A stretch of DNA of 10,318 nt. Origin: JBOHPP01 sp050731755 (GTDB lineage Bacteria; Methylomirabilota; Methylomirabilia; Rokubacteriales; CSP1-6). This document shows, one piece after another, positions 1-6,800 of the stretch. Location: NCBI GenBank assembly GCA_050731755.1, contig JBOHPP010000099.1:1-10318 (forward strand). The letters run 5' to 3'. Under the pieces are notes generated by a model, which saw only the letters and a program-made list of their open reading frames with translations, did not search any database and was not told where the DNA came from. The position numbers and the translations under genes were made by a program. Position 1 is the stretch's first letter. Every line of letters starts with the position of its first letter.

Positions 1-1
1 C

Positions 2-28
2 CTGGTGAGGCGCGAGCTGCAGGGCTGA
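2..28 (+). CDS. C-terminal tail of an upstream gene (partial)
   Basis: An open frame entering from the left edge ends in TGA at 26-28 and reads LVRRELQG. The stop lies nine bases before the GTG of the NYN-domain gene, which fits an operon with that gene. Eight residues are too few to identify a family. The frame is supported only by spacing and codon composition, so it may not be a real gene end. Confidence 0.25.
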   Translation: MVRRELQG

Positions 29-37
29 CGGCCGGTC

Positions 38-547
38 GTGCGCTGGCTCGTCGACGGCTACAACGTGATCCGCCGCGACCCCGACCTGCGCGGGGCGGAG
101 GCAGCGGGCTTAGAGGCCGGCCGGCGCGCCCTGCTCGCTCGGATCGCCGAAGTGGCGCGGTGGTCGAGCGACCGGTTCACCGTCGTCTTCGACGGCGCGC
201 CGGTCCGTGGCCCTGCCGCCGCGCCGGGCCGGCTCGAGATCCTCTTCTCCCGCCCGCCGCAGCGGGCCGATGACGTGCTGATCCGGCTGGCCCGCCAGGA
301 GGGCAACGGCGCCGTCATCGTCAGCTCCGACCGCACCGTGGCCGATGCCGCCCGCCGGGCGGGCGCCGTCGCCGTCGGCGCCGAGCAGTTCCTCGCGGCG
401 CTGGCGTCCCCCGCTGGCGAGGCGCCCGATGATAACGACGAAGAGGACGACCCGGCGCCGTCCAAGCAGGGGAACCCGCGCCGGCTGTCCAAGGACGCCC
501 GGGCAGCACAGCGGGCCCTCGGCCGCCTCCGCCCGCCCAGGGGGTGA
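38..547 (+). CDS. NYN (YacP-like PIN-fold) domain RNase-like protein
   Basis: This 169-residue protein has a NYN/PIN-like fold related to the YacP (Rae1) ribonuclease group. In that group conserved acidic residues hold metal for RNA cleavage. Visible landmarks are the opening strand RWLVDGYNV with Asp6, a second strand VVFDGAP with Asp52, the ADD motif at 77-79 in the helix ADDVLIRLA, and the strand VIVSSDRTVADAA with Asp98. These match the order of the NYN metal site. After residue 125 there is an acidic linker (DDNDEEDD) and then a basic tail rich in Arg, Lys and Ala, which could bind nucleic acid. There is no signal peptide, so it is probably cytosolic. The start is a GTG just after the stop of the preceding frame, with only a weak ribosome binding site. 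The family is fairly certain. The RNA target is unknown, and an inactive NYN protein cannot be excluded. Confidence 0.85.
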   Translation: MRWLVDGYNVIRRDPDLRGAEAAGLEAGRRALLARIAEVARWSSDRFTVVFDGAPVRGPAAAPGRLEILFSRPPQRADDVLIRLARQEGNGAVIVSSDRTVADAARRAGAVAVGAEQFLAALASPAGEAPDDNDEEDDPAPSKQGNPRRLSKDARAAQRALGRLRPPRG

Positions 548-563
548 TCACGGCGTTGAGCGC

Positions 564-608
564 GCGTTCAAATTCTGGTGGCAACTCCCGCGCGAACGCA
601 GTTTTTTT
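564..608 (+). terminator. Possible intrinsic terminator after the NYN gene
   Basis: A 6-bp inverted repeat, GCGTTC at 564-569 and GAACGC at 594-599, is followed two bases later by seven T residues (602-608). It lies 17 bases past the NYN stop on the same strand. The 24-base loop is long and the stem short, so termination is plausible but not certain. The T run stands out in an otherwise very GC-rich stretch. Confidence 0.42.
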
Positions 609-653
609 AGGCTGAGCGGCGCGTCAACCCGCTGCGGTGGAGGACCGCGCGAG

Positions 654-887
654 TCACGGCTGGTAGGGGGGAGCGTCAACGGTGAACCACTCGATCTCGT
701 AATCTCCCGCGCTCCAAAACCGCCTGTCCCCCGCCATCCCCGCACCCCACTCTTCCGACCGCAGGGCGGTGTGCCGCTCCTGAATGATCTTGGCCGCTGC
801 CTGGGCTGCCGCGAGGCTGCTGTATACGCCGAGCAGTTGGAACGCCTCCGGGTGCATTGGGGTGCAGTAGAGGACGTAGACCGTCAT
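654..887 (-). CDS. Small hypothetical protein, phage/element-like
   Basis: I do not recognise a named family. From the ATG at 887 the product is 77 residues. It begins MTVYVLYCT, followed by GVYSSLAAAQAAAKIIQ and ends YEIEWFTVDAPP. This pattern (strand, helix rich in Ala, strand) resembles small single-domain proteins common in phages and mobile elements, where a short N-terminal strand precedes a 'GVYSS...A...' helix. The frame is open further upstream to a GTG at 983. That would add a segment with a CxxC pair (WKCERC) resembling half a zinc knuckle, so a longer form of 109 residues or more is possible. I prefer the ATG because the protein-like strand begins right at it. It lies downstream of the small HTH gene on the same strand, with about 200 bases between, and may share its promoter. 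Confidence 0.5.
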   Translation of the reverse strand: MTVYVLYCTPMHPEAFQLLGVYSSLAAAQAAAKIIQERHTALRSEEWGAGMAGDRRFWSAGDYEIEWFTVDAPPYQP

Positions 888-1092
888 TTCTCGCGCCTTA
901 GTTACCGTTCTCGGAGGCAGCAGGGGCGCGATCTCCTGGCACCGCTCGCACTTCCAGCCCCGGATGGGCCGGCCCTCGAACACGCTGACCGGGCCATGGA
1001 TCGCCCCCGGGCGACCTCGGCCTGGTGGGAACCTTTCGGGTCCCCTCGGCTCGTGAGCTGAGGTTGAAGACGTTGGCTTGGCGCCCGCCCAC

Positions 1093-1317
1093 CTACGCTA
1101 CTCGATCCCGACCGCGGCCATACCACTCGGGGAATGCCTTACTCAGCGGCATCCTGAGCTCGCGCGCGATCACGCGCTCGAGGCGCGGGGACCGGCGCTC
1201 GCCAGCGACGACGCGGGTCATGTGGCCCTTGGTGACGCCCTCCCGCTCGGCGAGATCCTTCAAGAGTCGCCCCCTCGCCCGGAGCAGGGCCTTGCGGTCT
1301 GGGGGCTGGGCGTCCAT
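1093..1317 (-). CDS. Small Cro-sized HTH DNA-binding protein
   Basis: A 74-residue protein consisting almost entirely of one helix-turn-helix domain (about residues 12-52). The sequence DLAEREGVTKGHMTRVVAGERRSPRLERVIA has the helix, turn and recognition-helix layout of the lambda-repressor/XRE superfamily. It resembles the corresponding part of the divergent repressor (LSVSYLSRIEAGERRP). Its size and divergent orientation to a larger XRE gene match Cro-type proteins of prophage and conjugative-element switches. The frame is open to a GTG at 1359, but that start would fall within the promoter and operator region, so the ATG at 1317 is preferred. No clear Shine-Dalgarno sequence precedes it. 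A sigma70-like promoter about 50 bases upstream would give a leader of under 20 bases. A Cro-like antagonist role is inferred from arrangement, not from a recognised family. Confidence 0.7.
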   Translation of the reverse strand: MDAQPPDRKALLRARGRLLKDLAEREGVTKGHMTRVVAGERRSPRLERVIARELRMPLSKAFPEWYGRGRDRVA

Positions 1318-1324
1318 AGTGGCC

Positions 1325-1391
1325 GGCACAGTTGCGGCAACCTTATTTGCCAGAGGCACATCACGTCAAGGAAAAAAGTGCCGGAGGCACA
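1325..1391. promoter_or_regulatory. Candidate operator array between divergent HTH genes
   Basis: Two closely related 15-base imperfect palindromes are present: TTTGCCAGAGGCACA at 1346-1360 and AGTGCCGGAGGCACA at 1377-1391. Each has the form TGCC-RGA-GGCACA, with centres 31 bases apart, about three helical turns. A third GGCACA half-site lies at 1325-1330, 30 bases from the next, with a poorer left arm. A separate perfect palindrome, GTTGC-G-GCAAC, lies at 1331-1341. The middle site covers the spacer of the leftward promoter. The right-hand site overlaps the GTG start of the XRE gene. This is the layout expected for autoregulated, cooperatively bound repressor sites. Binding itself is inferred. 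Confidence 0.55.
1341..1369 (-). promoter_or_regulatory. Sigma70-like promoter for the small HTH gene
   Basis: On the - strand, TTGACG (complement of 1364-1369) matches the -35 consensus at five of six positions. A 17-base spacer separates it from ATAAGG (complement of 1341-1346), a modest -10 box. Shifting the -10 by one base gives TAAGGT. The spacer is occupied almost exactly by the palindromic site at 1346-1360, which is where a repressor would block polymerase. Transcription would begin about 17 bases before the ATG of the small HTH gene. Confidence 0.5.
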
Positions 1392-1917
1392 GACGCTACC
1401 GGCCCGCCTCAGAAAAGCCCGACAAGCCGCAGGTCTCGACAGGGCCCAGGTAGCGGCAAAGACGGGCCTTTCAGTGAGTTACCTCAGTCGGATCGAGGCG
1501 GGAGAGCGGCGACCCCGTCGGGCGGCACTCGTGGCGTTGGCCAATCTCTATGCGGTCCGGGTCGAGTGGCTGGACAGCGGGCTCGGCGAGATGCGCCCGA
1601 GGGCAGCATTCACGGAGCCGAAGGGTGACGGAGGGCCCATTACGTGGCAAGCCGCTCTCGAACCCTCCCTTGCAGGGAGCCCCCTTGCGCGGCGGACACT
1701 GCCACGTCTGGAGCTGGGTGGTGGCGAGGCGCAGGACCGGGCTTGGCGCGCCCTACCAGAAGACAAGAAGGAGGAGGTTCGCCGGACGCTGCGCCAGCTC
1801 GCTGGCGCCGCAATCATCATCGATACGTCCCTTCCGCGGCCGCTCGCAGAGGCAGTAAATCGGGAACTCGCCCTCCAGGCTCTCAACTATATCGACCAGG
1901 TCCTCGGCGTCGCCTGA
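1378..1917 (+). CDS. XRE-family repressor (ImmR-like, paired with an ImmA peptidase)
   Basis: A 179-residue transcriptional regulator. Residues 8-65 form a canonical XRE/lambda-repressor HTH, with RLRKARQAAGLDRAQVAAKTG followed by the recognition helix SVSYLSRIEAGERRP and then ANLYAVRVEWLDSG, the usual end of the domain. The C-terminal half has a Pro/Gly-rich linker and a helical region (EDKKEEVRRTLRQLAG) that may mediate oligomerisation. No LexA/CI-type self-cleavage Ser-Lys domain is visible. Repressors lacking it are typically inactivated by a separate ImmA/IrrE peptidase, and one is encoded next. The GTG start at 1378 is chosen because AAGGA at 1368-1372 is well placed and the HTH begins soon after. 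The frame stays open far upstream, but that part is antisense to the small HTH gene. The start codon overlaps a candidate operator, suggesting negative autoregulation. The HTH assignment is firm. The ImmR role is inferred from the neighbour. Confidence 0.85.
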   Translation: MPEAQTLPARLRKARQAAGLDRAQVAAKTGLSVSYLSRIEAGERRPRRAALVALANLYAVRVEWLDSGLGEMRPRAAFTEPKGDGGPITWQAALEPSLAGSPLARRTLPRLELGGGEAQDRAWRALPEDKKEEVRRTLRQLAGAAIIIDTSLPRPLAEAVNRELALQALNYIDQVLGVA

Positions 1918-1971
1918 GTGTCTACAAGAGCAGCCACTTGCGACGGACCGGAGGCTCGACATATCGTCGGC

Positions 1972-1991
1972 GTACCTTTCTCTAGAGGTAC
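1972..1991 (+). promoter_or_regulatory. Hairpin masking the peptidase ribosome binding site
   Basis: GTACCTTT (1972-1979) can pair with AGAGGTAC (1984-1991) around the tetraloop CTCT, giving eight pairs including one G-T wobble. The only Shine-Dalgarno-like sequence before the metallopeptidase start, GAGG at 1985-1988, lies wholly in the 3' arm, eight bases before the ATG. Folding would hide it from the ribosome, which suggests low or conditional translation of the peptidase. The role is inferred from position. Confidence 0.45.
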
Positions 1992-1996
1992 CGGGC

Positions 1997-2518
1997 ATGC
2001 CCCTTCAGCAGCGCACGCCGACACCGGTCGAGGCGTTAGTGACCCGCCTTCAACGCAAGTACCCCGTGTTTAATCGCGAGCGCCTGACGTGGGAGGACGC
2101 GGTGACCTTGGCCGCGGCCCACGGCATCCAGGTGGAACTTCGGCGCGCTCAGCGCGACGCCATCCTGTCGGTGGGCTTCGGCCCGACCAAAATTCTTGTG
2201 AGCGACCGGCTGAGCCGCTCGGACTGGGCGGTCTTCTCGGTCGTCCACGAACTCGCCCACTACGTCGGGCACCCGGGGCCCCGCGACTACTATCTCTGCA
2301 GCCCCGGCTGGCACCACAAGACCGAGTCCCAGGCCAACGTCGTCGGGCTGCTCGCCCTCTGGCCCCGGCCGGGCGGCCCCTACCCGAAGGTCCTCAAGAT
2401 TGAGCCGCCGGCGGAGGACGGACTCATCAGTTTCGTGGTCGCCTATCCCGTGGCCGGCCACGTCGAGATCGCCGGTGCCTGGACGACAAGGACGCTGATG
2501 CTGCAGCGCTATCGCTGA
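1997..2518 (+). CDS. ImmA/IrrE-family zinc metallopeptidase
   Basis: A 173-residue cytosolic metallopeptidase of the ImmA/IrrE family. The zinc-binding HExxH motif is HELAH at residues 84-88. A third ligand is probably Glu110 in the segment KTESQANVVGLLAL, matching the family pattern in which a Glu in the next helix is followed by an Ala-rich stretch. The N-terminal half has the helix, strand and strand (GIQVEL, ILVSD) that usually precede the catalytic helix in this family. Family members cleave a partner XRE repressor to trigger gene expression, for example ImmA on ImmR in ICEBs1 and IrrE on DdrO in Deinococcus. The XRE gene directly upstream is therefore the likely substrate. The gene starts at an ATG 79 bases after the XRE stop, with GAGG at 1985-1988 hidden in a hairpin. 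Family assignment is strong. The partner is inferred from synteny. Confidence 0.88.
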   Translation: MPLQQRTPTPVEALVTRLQRKYPVFNRERLTWEDAVTLAAAHGIQVELRRAQRDAILSVGFGPTKILVSDRLSRSDWAVFSVVHELAHYVGHPGPRDYYLCSPGWHHKTESQANVVGLLALWPRPGGPYPKVLKIEPPAEDGLISFVVAYPVAGHVEIAGAWTTRTLMLQRYR

Positions 2519-2588
2519 AGGAGTCCTACCGATCAATCCGCGTATCTGAACGTAGACATCGGGAGGGTTGGCGTGACATCGTGGGCAC

Positions 2589-3074
2589 GTGCGGCGCGTC
2601 GTGCGCTCGGCCGGTCTCGTCCCGGCGATCCTGCTGGCCGCCGCGGTGTCCGGCGCCCAGCCCTCGGGGCCAGCCGTCCTGGCCGCCACGGTCGTCCGCG
2701 TCGTCGACGGCGACACGATCCACGTCCGGATCGACGGGCGCGTCGAAAAGGTCCGCTACATCGGTATCAATACGCCGGAAGTCCACCATCCGACCAAGGG
2801 CGAGCAACCCGGGGGCCGTGAAGCGGCGGCGGTGAACCGCAATCTGGTATCCGGCAAACGCCTGCGGCTGGAGCTCGACGTGCAAGCCCGCGACCGCTAC
2901 GGGAGGCTGCTCGCGTACGTGTGGATCGGCGATGTCATGATCAACGCCGAACTGGTCCGCCGAGGCTATGCCCAGGCCATGACGATCCCCCCGAACGTCC
3001 GCTACCAGCATTTGTTCCTCAAGCTCCAGCGCGATGCGCGGGAAGCCGGCCGCGGCCTCTGGCGCGGCGCCTAG
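2589..3074 (+). CDS. Secreted thermonuclease-like (SNase) protein, copy 1
   Basis: A 161-residue protein of the staphylococcal nuclease family, a calcium-dependent phosphodiesterase that degrades DNA and RNA. Residues 1-23 are an Arg-containing start and hydrophobic core (LVPAILLAAAVSGA) typical of a signal peptide, so it is probably exported. The OB-fold domain follows from about residue 32. The metal-site motif VVDGDTI contains Asp40 and Asp42. Counterparts of the catalytic trio of staphylococcal nuclease (Arg35, Glu43, Arg87) are Arg57 in VRYIG, Glu64 in NTPEVHHP and Arg106 in DRYGRLLAYVW. The family end motif REAGRGLW is present, so the domain is complete and should be active. The GTG start is the first in frame before the signal peptide, and the ribosome binding site is poor. 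It begins 70 bases after the peptidase gene on the same strand. A strong hairpin follows its stop. A paralogue lies next. Confidence 0.88.
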   Translation: MRRVVRSAGLVPAILLAAAVSGAQPSGPAVLAATVVRVVDGDTIHVRIDGRVEKVRYIGINTPEVHHPTKGEQPGGREAAAVNRNLVSGKRLRLELDVQARDRYGRLLAYVWIGDVMINAELVRRGYAQAMTIPPNVRYQHLFLKLQRDAREAGRGLWRGA

Positions 3075-3130
3075 CCGGATTGTTCGTGAGCGGCGCCCGC
3101 CTCGCGCGTGCTCGCTCGCTAACAATTCGG
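3075..3130 (+). terminator. Strong hairpin directly after the first nuclease gene
   Basis: The 19 bases at 3075-3093 pair with 3112-3130: 15 Watson-Crick pairs, three G-T pairs and one mismatch, around an 18-base loop. The stem begins at the base after the TAG stop of the first nuclease. There is no downstream T run, so it is not a classical intrinsic terminator. It could still end transcription with help, or protect the 3' end of the message. A smaller stem, GGCGCG/CGCGCC at 3138-3154, lies just beyond. Confidence 0.45.
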
Positions 3131-3218
3131 GGTAGGCGGCGCGCCTGACGCGCCCGTGCGTGGGGTGTATCAGCGCCGGGACATTGACGCTCCGAGAGCG
3201 GCCTGCGACGGTAACCGC

Positions 3219-3788
3219 ATGGGTCTCGCCGTCCGCGTCGGCATCGGACTCGTGCTCGTCACGCTCTCGATCCTCGCGGCTCGGCCGGGTGTTGCCGGGG
3301 GCGTGCTCGACGGCCGTGTCGTCTGGGTCGACGACGGGGACACGATCGACGTTCGCATCGGCGGCCGGCGCGAGCGGGTCCGCTACATCGGCCTGGACGC
3401 GCCCGAAGTCGGGCATCATGGCGGCGACGGCGAGCCGGGTGGGCTCGCGGCGGCGCGGATGAACGCGGCGCTCCTCGGCGACGGGCACGTCCGCCTCGAG
3501 CTCGACGCCCAGGCGCGCGACGCCTACGGGCGACTGCTCGCCTCCGTGTGGGTCGCCGACCGCATGATCAACGCCGAGCTACTCCATCGTGGCTACGCGC
3601 GGGCCGTGAGGATATCCCCCAATCTACGGTACGCGACGCTCTTCGCCATGCTCGAGCGCCAGGCTCGCCAGGCCCGCCGCGGCCTCTGGGCCGGCTCCGC
3701 CTTTCGGGGCGCCGGACTCACCGCTCGCGCAATCAGGTCGACGCCGCCCTCCGGGTCGTCCTGGCCCGCGATCATGTTCGCTCGGTGA
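3219..3788 (+). CDS. Secreted thermonuclease-like (SNase) protein, copy 2
   Basis: This 189-residue paralogue of the preceding gene matches it almost end to end across the nuclease domain, at roughly 60 percent identity by eye. Shared blocks include VRYIG, QARD-YGRLLA, MINAEL and RGLW. A signal peptide is clear at residues 1-27 (VGIGLVLVTLSILAARPGVAG). The catalytic equivalents are Arg55, Glu63 (DAPEVGHH) and Arg105 (AYGRLLASVW), with Asp38, Asp39 and Asp41 near the metal site. It differs in a more acidic, Gly-rich loop after the catalytic Glu and in about 30 extra C-terminal residues rich in Ser, Pro and Ala. The latter may be a late stop rather than a functional tail. The ATG at 3219 is preferred over a GTG at 3156 because it places the signal peptide at the N-terminus, although no good ribosome binding site precedes it. 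The pair probably arose by tandem duplication. Confidence 0.85.
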   Translation: MGLAVRVGIGLVLVTLSILAARPGVAGGVLDGRVVWVDDGDTIDVRIGGRRERVRYIGLDAPEVGHHGGDGEPGGLAAARMNAALLGDGHVRLELDAQARDAYGRLLASVWVADRMINAELLHRGYARAVRISPNLRYATLFAMLERQARQARRGLWAGSAFRGAGLTARAIRSTPPSGSSWPAIMFAR

Positions 3789-3804
3789 CGCTCCGCCGGT
3801 TTCA

Positions 3805-3833
3805 TTGCGCCTGTCGCGGCGCGCCCGTATCAT
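3805..3833 (+). promoter_or_regulatory. Promoter candidate for the ferredoxin oxidoreductase gene
   Basis: TTGCGC at 3805-3810 is 17 bases from TATCAT at 3828-3833, which matches the -10 consensus at five of six positions. The -10 also lies in a small palindrome, CGTAT-C-ATACG. Transcription would begin near 3840, only about seven bases before the ATG, and there is no Shine-Dalgarno sequence in that gap. If used, the message would be nearly leaderless. Confidence 0.4.
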
Positions 3834-3846
3834 ACGGACAAGCCTT

Positions 3847-6800
3847 ATGGCGATCGCCCACGACTTCAGCCTGGAGGCCAAGTACCGCAAGGAAGCGGGA
3901 CTGATCTTCCTCTCCGGCATCCAGGCCCTGGTCCGCCTGCCGCTCGACCAGCATCGCGCCGACCGGCGGCGCGGCCTGACGACCGCGACGCTCATCTCCG
4001 GCTACCGCGGCTCGCCTCTGGGTGGGTTCGACCAGACCCTCGAGCGCAACGCTCCGCTCCTGCGCGAGCACAACGTCGTCTTCATCTCCGGCGTCAACGA
4101 GGACCTCGGAGCGACCGCCGTCTACGGCAGTCAGCTCGCCAACCTCCTGCCGCGGCCCCGGTACGACGGCGTGTTGGGCATGTGGTACGGCAAGGGACCC
4201 GGCGTCGACCGCACCGGCGACATCTTCAAGCACGCCAACTATGCGGGCGTCGGGCGGCACGGCGGCGTGCTGGCCCTGGGCGGCGATGATCCCCTGGCCA
4301 AGTCCTCCACGCTGCCCTCCCACTCCGAGGTGGCGTTCTACGACGCGCTCTTCCCCGTGCTCTTCCCGGGCAACGTGCAAGAGATCCTGGACTTCGGCCG
4401 CCTGGGCTTCGAGCTGTCGCGCTACTCGGGCCTCTGGGTGGGCTTCAAGATCGTCACGAACGTGGCCGACGAGATCTCCACCGCCGAGGTGGCGCCCGAC
4501 CGTGTCGTGGTCCGCGACCCGGGCTTCGTGTTCGAGGGTCGTCCCTGGCAGGCCCAGCAGACGCCGATGTTGCTGCCGCCATTCGTGCTGGAGACCGAGC
4601 GACTGATCCAGTACGGCCGGCTGGAGGCGGCCCGCGCCTTCGCCGCCGCCAACGGGCTGAACCGCATCACGGTCCCCACGCCGGATGCCTGGCTCGGCAT
4701 CGCCGCGCCCGGCAAGACGTACTACGACCTCCGGGAGGCCCTGCGCGACCTCGGCCTCGACGACGCCGCGCTCCGCCGCCACGGCATCCGGCTCCTCAAG
4801 ATCGGGATGCTGTTCCCCATGGAGCCGGGGATCGTCGGCGAGTTCGCTCGGGGGCTCGAGGAGCTGCTGGTGGTGGAGGAGAAGCGGGCCTTCACCGAGC
4901 TGTTCATCCGTGACGTCCTCTACAACCAGACCGAGCGTCCCCGCGTCCTGGGCAAGTACGACGAGCAGGGGCAGCCGCTGGTGCCCGCCAACGGGGAGCT
5001 GGACGCCGACCACATCGCGCTCCTGGTGGCGTCGCGCCTGGAGCGGCGCGTGCCCCAGGCGTCCATTACGGCCCGGGTCGCGCTGCTGGAGGCCTTGCGG
5101 GAGCGGCCGCAGCCGCTCACGCTCACCCGTCAGCCATACTTCTGCTCCGGCTGCCCCCACAACCGCTCCACCGTAGTGCCCGAGGGCTCGATCGCCGGCG
5201 CCGGCATCGGCTGCCACGGCATGGCCCTCTACATGGATCGGCAGACGATGGGCCTGACCCACATGGGAGGCGAGGGCGGCCAGTGGGTCGGCATGGCGCC
5301 CTTCACGGAAACGCCGCACATCTTCCAGAACCTCGGCGACGGCACGCTGTTCCACTCGGGCTCGCTAGCCATCCGCCAGGCGGTTGCCGCCGGCACCGAC
5401 GTCACCTACAAGATCCTCTACAACTCCGCGGTGGCCATGACCGGCGGCCAGGACGCGGCCGGGGCCATGCCCGTGCCCGACCTCACCCGCGCGCTCGAGG
5501 CCGAAGGCGTCAAACGCATCCTGGTGATGACCGACGAGCCGGACAAATATCCCAAAGGGACGCGGTGGGCCTCGGGCGTGGAGGTCTGGCATCGCGACCG
5601 CCTCGACGAAGCCCAGCGGATCCTCCGGGAGACCCCCGGGGTCACCGCCCTCGTCTACGATCAGCGGTGCGCAGCGGAGAAGCGGCGCCTGCGCAAGCGC
5701 GGCAAGCTGCCCGACCCCGCCATGCGGGTCTATATCAACGAGGCGGTGTGCGAGGGGTGCGGCGACTGCGGCGTGAAGTCCAACTGCCTCAGCGTGCATC
5801 CGGTGGAGACCGAGTTCGGGCGGAAGACCCAGATCCACCAGTCGTCGTGCAACAAGGATTACTCCTGCCTCAACGGCGACTGCCCGTCGTTCCTCACCGT
5901 GGTCCCGCTGGGCGCCCCCCGCAAGATGGAACGCTCGACGTTCATGGTGGACCGCGAGCTGCCCGAGCCGGCGCTGCGCGTCTCGCCCCAGTGCAACGTC
6001 TTCATGATGGGCATCGGCGGCACCGGCGTGGTGACCGTCAATCAGATCCTGGGCACGGCGGCGCTGCTCGACGGCAAGCACGTGCGGGGTCTCGATCAGA
6101 CGGGACTCAGCCAGAAAGGCGGGCCGGTCGTCTCCCATCTCAAGATTTACGATCGCCCCGAGGACGTCTCCACCAAGGTCGGCGCCGGCGAGGCCGACGC
6201 CTACATCGGGTTCGACGTCCTGGTGGCCACCACCGCGCAGAATCTCGACCACGCCCGGCCGGACAAGACGATCGCCGTCATCTCCACCAGCAAGGTGCCC
6301 ACGGGCGCCATGGTCACCTCCACCGAGGTGCAGTTCCCGGAGACGAGCGGGCTCCTGGCCTCGATCAACCGCGTCACCCGCAAGGATGAAAACGTCTACC
6401 TGGACGCCATCGGCCTGGGGGAGAGGCTGTTCGACGACCACATGGCCGCCAACATGATCGTGCTCGGCGCCGCCTACCAGGTGGGCGCCCTGCCCGTGAG
6501 CGCGGCCGCGATCGAGCAGGCCATCGCGCTCAACGGCGTGGCGGTGCCGATGAACACCCAGGCGTTCCGGGCCGGGCGTCTGGTCGTCGTGGATCCGGCA
6601 TGGGCCCAGGGCCTCCGGAAGGCTCGCCTGGGTGCGGTCGAGGAGCGATCTGAGCTCACGGCCGAGGCGCGCACTCTGGTGGAGAGCGTCGGCGCCTCCG
6701 GCGAGTTGTGGCGCCTGCTCGAGATCCGCGTGCCCGAGCTGATCGCTTACCAGGACGCCGCCTACGCGCGGCAGTACGTGGAGTTCGTCCGGCGGGTCCG

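Noticed and set aside
321..584. - strand frame starting at 584 with protein-like first residues (PPEFERALNAV)
   Set aside because: After about 16 residues it becomes Arg/Pro/Gly-rich text opposite the NYN gene, and its start depends on a rare codon. It is probably chance.
561..600. tRNA T-loop-like string GTTCAAATTC as a tRNA 3' end or attachment site for the immunity block
   Set aside because: The flanking five-base arms do not pair as a T-stem, no acceptor stem or CCA follows, and no matching repeat was found at the right side of the block near 2519-2590.
1078..1377. Upstream extension of the XRE gene to 1078
   Set aside because: The extra 100 residues are antisense to the small HTH gene and unlike any XRE N-terminus. 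The HTH domain starts just after the GTG at 1378, which has a suitable ribosome binding site.
3131..3218. Longer second nuclease start at 3156
   Set aside because: It would place about 21 charged residues before a clean signal peptide. The ATG at 3219 gives a normal exported protein.
2526..3488. Long open frame on the - strand opposite both nuclease genes (320 codons)
   Set aside because: It is antisense to two clear SNase genes. Its sequence is low-complexity Asp/Arg/Val/Ala of the kind produced by the complement of GC-rich coding DNA, and it has no family motif.
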